This document shows, one piece after another, positions 1 through 6,860 of a stretch of 9,188 nucleotides of DNA (within the stretch, counting starts at the first letter, position 1; every line of letters begins with the position of its first letter). The stretch covers positions 1 to 9,188 of the forward strand of contig JAFYIW010000378.1 in assembly GCA_017538465.1 (NCBI GenBank). Reading direction: 5' to 3'. Origin of the DNA: Victivallales bacterium. Lineage in GTDB: Bacteria > Verrucomicrobiota > Lentisphaeria > Oligosphaerales > Oligosphaeraceae. The position numbers and the translations under genes are program-made. The notes under the pieces are model-generated. The model did not search any database. It was given only the letters and a program-made list of their open reading frames with translations, and was not told the DNA's origin.

Positions 1-11
1 GCTCTCGCTTC

Positions 12-54
12 GGGCACAGAACCCGTGTCCTGTGCCCTGGGCGAAAGCCCGGGG
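12..54. repeat. Two adjacent GC-rich hairpins after the last minus-strand gene
   Basis: The first hairpin pairs GGGCACAG (12-19) with CTGTGCCC (30-37), a perfect 8-bp stem with a 10-nt loop. The second pairs CCCTGGGC (35-42) with GCCCGGGG (47-54) around a GAAA tetraloop (43-46). Its one non-Watson-Crick pair is T38-G51, a wobble if the plus strand is transcribed but an A-C mismatch on the minus strand. The two stems share bases 35-37, so they may be alternatives. They begin 2 bp past the stop codon of the secreted hydrolase. They could end its transcript, but no U-run follows in the minus direction, so a classical intrinsic terminator is not supported. A REP-like palindrome or the end of a structured RNA on the plus strand is equally possible. 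The element touches the window edge and may continue. Confidence 0.5.
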
Positions 55-56
55 TA

Positions 57-3000
57 TTAGGGCATCTGGAAGATGGGGAACTGGGCAGGGGTCTTGGTGA
101 CGGTGATGCCCGGGGAGAGCTGGTAGTAGTAGGACTGTCCACCGCCCTCGTCGTCGTCAAAGACCACACAGCAGAAGCGGAAGAACTGCCCCGGCTTGGC
201 TAGCCCGATTAACTTGCGCTGGAGGGTGATGCGGTAGGTGGTGGTGTGCGTCTCCTCATCGCGAACGATGGTATATTCGGGTTCGGCAGGATATGGCTTG
301 GCGTAGGTTTGCCAGGTCGGGCCATTGGAGGCGGTGAGGGCGAAGATGAACTCCGAGTCGCCAGGCGCGTAGCCAGTGGCGATTTCCCTGGAGGAGACAG
401 TCACCACCGGCACGAAGGCAAACTGGAAGCAGTCGCCTTCCCAGAGTTCGGCGATGTCGCGGTTGTGGCAATGACGGTCGTCGCTGACGACCGCCTCGAT
501 GGTGATGGTCTTCGGGGCGCAGGTGAGGTAAACCTGCCCGCCGAGGTCGTCCTTGCCATCCCAGTGGATATGCGGGTCGGGTGGAACGATGTCCTGACGG
601 GAGTTCCCGAAGGTGGCGATGAGGTTGCGTCCGGATTGTAGGCCGATAATGTCAAAGGGAAGTAGGTTTGTCTGGCTTTGTCCAGAATTGTCCTGTATGG
701 TGATTTCCGCCCGTTTGGCTTCTTTGTTCAGTTGGAGGGGAATGTCCCAGGGCAAAGGTTTTCCTGCCTTTTTCGTTGCGCTGTTCCAGGTGCCGTTGTC
801 CAGCCGGTATTTGCATTCCAGGGTTCGGCCGGCGGAGGCGTTTCCGGATTCCTGAATGGAGATGGTCGCCTGGTTTCCGGCATGGAGGGTGATGCAGGTG
901 TCCAGCAGGAACGAGAGGTCGCTGGCGGTCTGGAGCGTGTGCTGGAGTCGGCTGAAGGCGTCCTTGCCATTCAGCACAATATAGATGGGAAGAATCGTGG
1001 CGGTGAAAAGACCGTCGGCGGGCATGTCGCGGGGATTTCCGAGGAAGTCCACGGCAGTGGCGTCCTCCGGAAGCGCGAGACGCACGGGATTCGGCGTGCG
1101 GTCGGTCCAGAACGCGAGGACGGCGCGGTCGCGTTGCCCGAAGAGACCGAACTTGAGGTTCCCGTCTGGCGTGCCCAGCCGCGCGTCGGTCTGGTGGACG
1201 CCCTCGACGACCTGGGTGGCCTGCGCCATCGCGGGAATCAGCAGCATCGGCGTCTGCTCATGCCACATCCCGTAGTCGAAGACGCCGGACTCGATGCATC
1301 CGTAGGTGTTGAACCAGAAGAAGAAGGGCGAGCCGAGCAGTTTCGCGGTGAGAATCGCCGAGAGCATCCGTGCGGTCTCCTCCTGCTGCAGCGGTGCATC
1401 CGGCGCGAGGCGGTTGTCGATGGCATAGCCATACTCGGAGACGAAGGGGAGTTGTCCCTTGCCGACCTCGGCGGTCATGGCGCGGGCGCGCTCGAAGACG
1501 CCGGGGTAGTCGCGGTTGGCGGAGCCGATGTTCGGCATGTTCTTGGCGTCCAGATAGCGCATCTGGTAGGTGTAGCAGTCCATGCCGAAGTAGTCGTAGG
1601 GCTCGGTGATGTCCTTGAGGACATTGCGGGAGAAGCCGAAGTTGTTGGCGTAGCAGTCGCCGCCCGAGGGACGACCGACGGTGATCGGCTTCTCCGGACA
1701 GACGCGCTTGGCGGCGCGGATGCAGGCATTGGCCATCTGCGCGATGGACTCGCAGACGGGGCCGTTCACGCAGCCATTTTGGATGAACTTGGAGTATTTT
1801 TTGCGGTAGTAGGGTTCGGAGCCGCCGATCAGTTCGTCCTCGCCGCCGATTTCAATGAGGTCGATGTATGGGCTGGCCTCGGTGAGGAAGTCCGCGAACA
1901 TCTTCTCTAGTTTCGGGATGGCCTCTTCGGAAGGGCGGAAACGGTAATTCGGCTCGAAGCCCCAGGCTTTCGCCTCGGCGACCTCGTCGGCCCGCCAGGC
2001 CCAATGAGGCGTGCAGGGCAGATGCACCAGCGTGAATTTGACCTGGTAGCCGCGCCCTTTGAGTTCGCGCAGGTTCTTGATGGTATCCGTGAAATTGTAG
2101 TGCGCCTCTTCGGGCTGGAGGGTCTTCCACCAGACGCCGACCTCTACCCACCGCACGCCGAGGCGGTCCACGCCGCGCGGAACCGCGCTGTTCACGCCGG
2201 AGTAGGGCAGAACCGCCGAGTCAACCGTGCGTGGATGTGGCACCACCGCATAGCTGTTAAGCTGTTCGCTGATCACCGGTCCGCCGAGTTCCTGCCATTT
2301 CACGCGGACGGTGTAGAGACCATAAGGTTTGGTCGGCAGGGGGATTTCCCGCAGATGGGTGCCGTCTTCCCAGGCGCAGTCGGCGGCGGCCGCATAGACC
2401 TCGCGTCCCTGGTAGTCGGTCACCGAGAGGTTCCAGGCCATCGGCGCGGGAACCTCGCCCCGTCCGTCAAAGGCCGCGATTTTGAGGATGGGCGTCTCTT
2501 CCGGGAAGAAGACCTGGTTGTAGTTGGAGGGAATCAGGACGGAGGTGGCCAGCCCGTCCGTGGTGAAGGCGGTGGCGGTGGTGCCGGTCTCCAGCTGGAT
2601 GGCGTCGAAGGCGGCTTGGCACTCCGCGTCGTCCTGGCTCGTGATGTCAAAGAGCAGCCAATAGTCGTCAGTGAAGCGCGTCTGGAAGGGAATCTCGAGA
2701 CGTGTCCATTCGGAGGAGGGGGTGAAGTCGTAGAAAGTGGTGTCCTTCCAATGGGAGTTCACCACGCCGAGTTTTCCGGTGCATTTTCCGGTGACCTTCA
2801 CATAGCACGAGAAGACGTAGTCGGTCTTTTCCAGAAGCCGCAAGTAGCCTCCGCTATAGCAGTAGTTCGCTTGGGCAGGCAAAGGAAAGAACACATACCG
2901 CCGTCCCTGCGGGGCCCCGCCTTCGTCGGAGTGTTCCAGCTGCACGCCCTGGCCAAACCAGGTTCGGTTGAAATACCCCAGGCCGACTTCGTAGCCGGAA

Positions 3001-3074
3001 TCCCCCTGGAAGAGGTTCTCGGCGAACAGAACGCAGGAGACCACTATCAAGGCAAGAACTAGGAGCTTCTTCAT
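57..3074 (-). CDS. Secreted multidomain clan GH-A glycoside hydrolase with N-terminal jelly-roll and C-terminal CBM9-like domains
   Basis: This is a 1005-residue exported enzyme that probably cleaves glycosidic bonds outside the cytoplasm; its substrate is unknown. Residues 1-19 form a signal peptide (two lysines, a hydrophobic core, then a likely cut after FAE). Residues 20-175 look like a galactose-binding jelly-roll, with an NLF start and a conserved FDAIQLE end as in CBM4/CBM9-like modules. Residues 176-282 look like an Ig-like beta-sandwich. Residues 283-625 look like a TIM barrel. IEIGGEDE (407-414) sits where clan GH-A enzymes have the acid/base Asn-Glu, making E412 the candidate, and FVSEYG (544-549) supplies the candidate nucleophile E547, 135 residues later. 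Residues 630-720 are probably a beta-sandwich. Residues about 800-1005 resemble CBM9-like domains (HIHWDGKDD, then ELWEGDCFQFAF). The start is the ATG directly before the signal peptide; no Shine-Dalgarno is visible. It lies 35 bp downstream of the GH35 gene on the same strand, which suggests co-transcription. GH5, GH39 and GH42 are the nearest family comparisons, but I cannot assign one. Confidence 0.85.
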   Translation of the reverse strand: MKKLLVLALIVVSCVLFAENLFQGDSGYEVGLGYFNRTWFGQGVQLEHSDEGGAPQGRRYVFFPLPAQANYCYSGGYLRLLEKTDYVFSCYVKVTGKCTGKLGVVNSHWKDTTFYDFTPSSEWTRLEIPFQTRFTDDYWLLFDITSQDDAECQAAFDAIQLETGTTATAFTTDGLATSVLIPSNYNQVFFPEETPILKIAAFDGRGEVPAPMAWNLSVTDYQGREVYAAAADCAWEDGTHLREIPLPTKPYGLYTVRVKWQELGGPVISEQLNSYAVVPHPRTVDSAVLPYSGVNSAVPRGVDRLGVRWVEVGVWWKTLQPEEAHYNFTDTIKNLRELKGRGYQVKFTLVHLPCTPHWAWRADEVAEAKAWGFEPNYRFRPSEEAIPKLEKMFADFLTEASPYIDLIEIGGEDELIGGSEPYYRKKYSKFIQNGCVNGPVCESIAQMANACIRAAKRVCPEKPITVGRPSGGDCYANNFGFSRNVLKDITEPYDYFGMDCYTYQMRYLDAKNMPNIGSANRDYPGVFERARAMTAEVGKGQLPFVSEYGYAIDNRLAPDAPLQQEETARMLSAILTAKLLGSPFFFWFNTYGCIESGVFDYGMWHEQTPMLLIPAMAQATQVVEGVHQTDARLGTPDGNLKFGLFGQRDRAVLAFWTDRTPNPVRLALPEDATAVDFLGNPRDMPADGLFTATILPIYIVLNGKDAFSRLQHTLQTASDLSFLLDTCITLHAGNQATISIQESGNASAGRTLECKYRLDNGTWNSATKKAGKPLPWDIPLQLNKEAKRAEITIQDNSGQSQTNLLPFDIIGLQSGRNLIATFGNSRQDIVPPDPHIHWDGKDDLGGQVYLTCAPKTITIEAVVSDDRHCHNRDIAELWEGDCFQFAFVPVVTVSSREIATGYAPGDSEFIFALTASNGPTWQTYAKPYPAEPEYTIVRDEETHTTTYRITLQRKLIGLAKPGQFFRFCCVVFDDDEGGGQSYYYQLSPGITVTKTPAQFPIFQMP

Positions 3075-3112
3075 AATGAATTATTGCTAAGTTATTTGTT
3101 ATTAATGAATTA
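3074..3112. repeat. 10-bp direct repeat bracketing the GH35/GH-A junction
   Basis: TAATGAATTA occurs exactly at 3074-3083 and again at 3103-3112. One copy overlaps the start codon of the secreted hydrolase and the other overlaps the stop codon of the GH35 gene. The short AT-rich spacer between them contains no purine-rich ribosome binding site. The repeat could be chance in AT-rich DNA, an initiation-region signal, or a footprint of an insertion or deletion. Confidence 0.4.
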
Positions 3113-5194
3113 AATTGTTTCTATTACGACTTTCATCGGCGGTAGCCGAAGTGCCATCTGGCGACCGTTTTTCAGGGTGAGATTCACTTTTCGCGGGCTG
3201 GTCGTGAGGTTGCAGGCGAAAAGGTGTTTCCCGCGAATGGTGCAGAAGACCACGCTGTCGTCCTTGGTCAAGTGCCGTTTCATTCCAAGTTGTTCCAGCA
3301 GCCAGGCGAGCATCTGATGCTGTTCGCGGTTGGTGTAGATCCAACTCATGCCCAGCCAGATGAACTCGCCTTTGCCGAGGGGGCGTCTCACGCAGACGGC
3401 GCCCCCGGAATGCTCGTCGAAGCCCAGTACCTCCACCTTGGCGGGGAGGGCGAGGGTCCGTGCCCAACCGTGATTGCAACAGACATTGACGATTGGTCCC
3501 ACGTTGATGCGTGGAGGCTCGCATTCCAGGTCGATGATTCCCTTGGTAGTGAAGCCCAGGGCGTCGGCGAGAATAGTGCAGGGCTGATAGTCCTCGTCAT
3601 ATTGCGGAAGCAACGGCAGACAAAGGACCTTGCCGCCTGCCTTGACGTAGTTGAGCAGGCTGCGTTGTTCTGCCGCAGTCATTGTGCCGTCACAGGGAAC
3701 GACCAATGGCTTGGCTTGGGAAACTTGTTCAAGGTCTTTCGCGAACTGCGGGAGCAGTCCGTCGGCGAAGGCGGCGGTGAGGAGTCCCTTTTGAATGGTG
3801 TCCTCCCAGAGTTCCCATGGCTGGAGCGTGCCAGGCAAACGGAGTTGTGGCAGGGCAGGTGCGTTCCCACGGGCGGCCCGCCATGGCATGAGGATTTGGA
3901 AATCCACCGCAGGGCGGGCGTTGACCAATTCAGGATGACCGTTCAGAAATTGTCCGAAACGTTTAAGCGCAAAGTAGGTCTGGCGTTTTTCGCCAGAGGC
4001 GGAGATGGGCGCGTTGTAGTCGTAGAGGTCGGTGTTTTTGCCAGTGCCGGGCACATTGGGACCGCCAGTCAGGACATAGCCGTTGAGGCCTTTCATGCCA
4101 ACGGCCAAATGCAAATATAGTGCGGCAGTCATGTCCTGCGCAGTGGGGCTGAGAAAGTCCGAACTGCTCCCGAAGGGGAATTCCAGCACGGTGGGCGGAT
4201 TGCCCATCATCCGCAATGCTTCGTAGGAGCAGAACATCCGCACGAAGTACTGTGGCGTAGGGTTGTTCTGCGGCCAACGCTGGTCCAGACAATAGTAATG
4301 GTCGCTGCCCAGCAGGAAGTTCTTGCCGAGGCGTTCGTTGGCGCCCAGGAACCAGGCGTTCATCGAAGGGGTGGCGCAATTGTGGCAGGTCGGTCCATCC
4401 AGACCGTGCCTGCGCATCATCGCGAAGAGCGTCTCCAGGTACTCGATGCCCTGCGTGGTGTAGAAGTCGAAGTAGTCGCGGTTCCACAGGAAGGCAGGAA
4501 GCCCTTCCGCTGGCTCATCGGTCAGGGTGAACTCGCCGAAACGACGATGCGCGGTCCCGTAGCGTCGGTTGAGGGTGGAGACCGTCTTGAAGCGTTTCCG
4601 CAGGTAGTTGGCATAACGGCCGTCCTCGCGTCCGAAGCCGAAGGTCTCCGGGTTGTAGTCCATGCCACTGAACCACACGTGTACGCCGAAGACCTCGTTG
4701 TCCGCCTGGGTGCAGACAATCGGACCGCCCCGCGACTGCGTGAAATCGGCGAGGATGGGACAGACCTGCGCGAAGTAGTTCTCGACCTTCTCCAGAAACT
4801 GCGGGTGCTGGTAGGAGACCGAACTGCTGCGGAAGGGCCTGCCCTGCTTGTCACGGGCTAAAATTTGCGGATAGTTCTCCAGCAGCCAGCCGGGCAGGCC
4901 GTCATTCACCAACTCGGAATACTGATAGGGACCTGGACGGACAATCAGCCCGATTTTTTCCGAAGCGACGACCTCCAGGAACTCCCTGAGCAGGTCGAAG
5001 TCAAAACGCCCTTCCTGGGGTTCGTGGATCAGCCAGGGAACGTAGGTGGCGATGGCCGTGCCGCCCGCAGCCTTCCAGAGACGCAGACGCCTGCGCCAGT
5101 CGCTCTTGGGAACCCGAAAATAGTGGAATTCCCCTGAGAACATCATGCGATCAGTGCCATCAATGCGAAAATTCTGCTGGCTAAATTTAAACAC
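3110..5194 (-). CDS. GH35-type beta-galactosidase with C-terminal GATase-like domain
   Basis: This probably removes terminal beta-linked galactose from oligosaccharides by a retaining mechanism. Numbering is from the GTG at 5230 (706 residues). GEFHYFRVP (33-41), YVPWLIHEP (63-71) and IVRPGPYQYSE (96-106) are GH35 barrel signatures. QADNEVFG (175-182) places the acid/base at E179, and TVLEFPFG (347-354) places the nucleophile at E350, both about where GH35 has them. Residues about 497-650 (LVVPCDGTMTAAEQ, then YVKAGGKVLCLP) look like the class I glutamine-amidotransferase-like fold seen as the trimerisation domain of GH42 enzymes. I chose the GTG at 5194 because FKFSQQNFRIDG fits the usual first strand of this family, and the 12 residues before it are AT-rich and low in complexity. 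The GTG at 5230, 7 nt after the preceding stop codon, is the alternative. There is no signal peptide, so it is probably cytoplasmic. It lies within the minus-strand gene string. Confidence 0.88.
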   Translation of the reverse strand: MFKFSQQNFRIDGTDRMMFSGEFHYFRVPKSDWRRRLRLWKAAGGTAIATYVPWLIHEPQEGRFDFDLLREFLEVVASEKIGLIVRPGPYQYSELVNDGLPGWLLENYPQILARDKQGRPFRSSSVSYQHPQFLEKVENYFAQVCPILADFTQSRGGPIVCTQADNEVFGVHVWFSGMDYNPETFGFGREDGRYANYLRKRFKTVSTLNRRYGTAHRRFGEFTLTDEPAEGLPAFLWNRDYFDFYTTQGIEYLETLFAMMRRHGLDGPTCHNCATPSMNAWFLGANERLGKNFLLGSDHYYCLDQRWPQNNPTPQYFVRMFCSYEALRMMGNPPTVLEFPFGSSSDFLSPTAQDMTAALYLHLAVGMKGLNGYVLTGGPNVPGTGKNTDLYDYNAPISASGEKRQTYFALKRFGQFLNGHPELVNARPAVDFQILMPWRAARGNAPALPQLRLPGTLQPWELWEDTIQKGLLTAAFADGLLPQFAKDLEQVSQAKPLVVPCDGTMTAAEQRSLLNYVKAGGKVLCLPLLPQYDEDYQPCTILADALGFTTKGIIDLECEPPRINVGPIVNVCCNHGWARTLALPAKVEVLGFDEHSGGAVCVRRPLGKGEFIWLGMSWIYTNREQHQMLAWLLEQLGMKRHLTKDDSVVFCTIRGKHLFACNLTTSPRKVNLTLKNGRQMALRLPPMKVVIETI

Positions 5195-5201
5195 GTTTAA
5201 A
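5186..5201. promoter_or_regulatory. 16-bp palindrome over the GH35 start, candidate operator
   Basis: TTTAAAC (5186-5192) and GTTTAAA (5195-5201) are perfect 7-bp inverted arms separated by AC. The arms are too close together to form an RNA hairpin, so any role would be as a dimeric regulator's DNA site. The preferred GTG start of the GH35 gene (5194-5192) lies on its centre. The flanking 5160-5230 stretch is clearly more AT-rich than the body of the gene, as a promoter region would be. No regulator is visible in the window. Confidence 0.45.
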
Positions 5202-5237
5202 AATGATCTGAAATTCGTGAATGGAAACACGAAACAG

Positions 5238-5891
5238 TTAGGGTTCTGAACTTGTGGTTTCGTCTGCCGAGTGGAGTTGGTTGAGGCGATTGACCAAAGT
5301 GCTTTCAGAGAAGAAATCTATCTTGCCGTTGGCAAACACGACGCAAAGTTTCTCACCGTTGTGACGATGGTGGCGGATTTGTGTTTCGCAGATCAAAGGG
5401 ATACGTGTTGACCAGATTTCATCGGTTAGTTTCATTTCCGCATTGCCTAGGTAGCGGTAGGATGTCTCCCCACGTGAGGCATTGGGGCAGGAAAAGACGT
5501 TTTCCGGCTCGTCCAGATAGGGAATTAGCATCTTTTCCCAGTTTTCTTGAGGAGGAAGATGATTGTCATGTTCGTCGGCATATCGGAGAATGGCCTGCTG
5601 GAGAGCAGTGAGATTTGCACAGCATGCGTGGTGCTTTTTATGGGTGTAGAATTCAAGATATGATGGCACCCACAGACCTATGATGATGATTCCAGTGGCA
5701 ATGCTAAACCAGGCAAGTTCTCTTTGGCGCCGTTCCTGCGACTTTTTCCAGTTGCAAACCAGGGAAATGATGCCTAGAATGATTCCCAGAAAAGCAAATG
5801 GAACGCAAAAGAGTCCCAAGACGTTGAAAAGGATTGCAAAGTATGCCAGCGTGTAGGTCTTGGTCTTGACGGTCTGCGGTTGCATTGTCAT
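5238..5891 (-). CDS. DUF4190-like membrane protein with pseudopilin-like C-terminal domain
   Basis: This 217-residue protein has three hydrophobic segments: about 15-30 and 31-47, forming a tight hairpin as in DUF4190-type proteins, and 59-79. A cysteine pair follows at 90-91. The soluble part then matches the C-terminal region of PVC-type pseudopilin-like (DUF1559 or type II secretion G-like) proteins: CANLTALQQAILRYADEHD (91-109), a LPPQENWEKMLIPYL segment, and a late HHRHNGEKLCVVFANGKIDFF (174-194) resembling their H-X-G...FADG ending. There is no prepilin leader, so it is not itself a pilin. The function is unknown; a cell-envelope role is inferred. The start is the ATG at 5891; the ATG two codons on (5885) is an equal choice, and neither has a clear Shine-Dalgarno. 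Its stop precedes the upstream GH35 GTG by 7 nt. It is visibly lower in GC than the hydrolase genes. Confidence 0.75.
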   Translation of the reverse strand: MTMQPQTVKTKTYTLAYFAILFNVLGLFCVPFAFLGIILGIISLVCNWKKSQERRQRELAWFSIATGIIIIGLWVPSYLEFYTHKKHHACCANLTALQQAILRYADEHDNHLPPQENWEKMLIPYLDEPENVFSCPNASRGETSYRYLGNAEMKLTDEIWSTRIPLICETQIRHHRHNGEKLCVVFANGKIDFFSESTLVNRLNQLHSADETTSSEP

Positions 5892-5923
5892 TGGCGCGAC
5901 ATCGAGGTTGCTTTTTGTGACTT

Positions 5924-5970
5924 CGCGTTTTGAAACACTAAATCGTAGCCCTTTTCCGTGTTTTCAAACA
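5924..5970. promoter_or_regulatory. Pair of 14-bp repeats, candidate operator, upstream of the membrane-protein gene
   Basis: CGCGTTTTGAAACA (5924-5937) and CGTGTTTTCAAACA (5957-5970) agree at 12 of 14 positions and start 33 bp apart, close to three helical turns. Each contains a GTTT-2 bp-AAAC imperfect dyad. Together they fill most of the 84-bp gap between the lipoprotein stop and the next start. Placement and phasing suggest two regulator sites on one face of the DNA. This is inference from the sequence alone. Confidence 0.42.
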
Positions 5971-5975
5971 TGAAA

Positions 5976-6839
5976 TCAGAATTTTAATCCACCATCAAAC
6001 CAATCTTTTTCCATTCTCCAGAAAGGCATTCCATACCAAGCATTCTTGAATCCAAAGTAACAGCCCTTCAGGGGGAACCAGATTAGGGCGGGCAAAGATA
6101 ATACAAAAGCCGCTGGATCCGTTACACTGTAGTAAGGAAGTGCATAGAACAGATATCCCAGTGATAAGGCAGTCCCACCAACGCATCCTACGACCATGTT
6201 GGGAACCAGGTTCAACGGGAATGTCAGCAAGTAGGTTGGTTTCCATTCTTTATTCAACGCCTTCTTCCAATACTGAAGGGCGCATTCTGGGCATTGCCAG
6301 AACTGGTTCAGGCCCGGCGGAATGCCAGGGAGAGGAGACGCATTGGCGTCTGGACCGCACAGGATGACCAGCGGGGCATTGAGCTCCATGGTGGAACGGC
6401 GTACGTCGAAAAGCAAGGATGTTTTCTCTAGTAACGGCAAATCCGATGGCTTGAACAGGGAATTCTCAGAGGTCGCGTCGATTACAATGACCTTGTAGTT
6501 GCTGGTTGCCCAACGACGCTTCAATTCGTCGGATGGAAATCTGTTGGGCTGGCTATCCCCTTCGGGGAATTTCAGCGCAATGTCAGGTTGCAAATAAATA
6601 GCTTGCCTATCTGCCGAAGGAATTTGCCGTATTTCCGTGACCAGCCGAAGCGCAAGGACTTCCTCCGCAGTGAAATCTGGCAGATGGTGGAGTCCTGCCG
6701 GGCAAAAGACGCCAGGTGACAGTGGCTGAAATTTCGATGCAGAATCGGTCTGGGGAACCGTCGCGCAGCCAACCAACAGCAACACTACGACTGCCGAGAG
6801 GCAAAGGATACTTCTTCGGATGGCGTGTTGGATTTGCAT
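5976..6839 (-). CDS. Hypothetical lipoprotein with hydrophobic C-terminal half
   Basis: From the ATG at 6839 the protein has 287 residues. It starts with a lipoprotein signal peptide: RR at 8-9, a hydrophobic stretch 11-23 and a lipobox LVGC with Cys25. It is therefore probably acylated and membrane-anchored in the periplasm or on the outer membrane. The middle region is soluble and includes a Cys-Pro-Glu-Cys motif (WQCPEC). The last third has two or more hydrophobic stretches (around PLNLVPNMVVGCVGGTALSL and FVLSLPALIWF) and ends in FGFKNAWYGMPFWRMEKDW. I do not recognise a characterised family. The reading frame is open to an upstream ATG at 6887, but that start falls within the CTAG repeat array and would put 16 extra residues ahead of the signal peptide, so I reject it. 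The gene is more AT-rich than the hydrolase genes on either side of the pair. It may be co-transcribed with the GH20 gene, although a 114-bp repeat-containing gap separates them. Confidence 0.75.
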   Translation of the reverse strand: MQIQHAIRRSILCLSAVVVLLLVGCATVPQTDSASKFQPLSPGVFCPAGLHHLPDFTAEEVLALRLVTEIRQIPSADRQAIYLQPDIALKFPEGDSQPNRFPSDELKRRWATSNYKVIVIDATSENSLFKPSDLPLLEKTSLLFDVRRSTMELNAPLVILCGPDANASPLPGIPPGLNQFWQCPECALQYWKKALNKEWKPTYLLTFPLNLVPNMVVGCVGGTALSLGYLFYALPYYSVTDPAAFVLSLPALIWFPLKGCYFGFKNAWYGMPFWRMEKDWFDGGLKF

Positions 6840-6860
6840 GAGGCTTTGATGATTTTGAGG

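Noticed and set aside
678..3062. Long open frames on the plus strand opposite the secreted hydrolase (678-1910 and 2004-3062)
   Set aside because: They are antisense shadows of a GC-rich gene. Their translations are rich in Gly, Ala, Val and Arg with no recognisable domain, while the minus-strand frame has a signal peptide and catalytic motifs.
3224..4861. Plus-strand frames opposite the GH35 gene (3224-4120 and 4298-4861)
   Set aside because: They lie wholly across a confident GH35 gene on the other strand and show no domain of their own.
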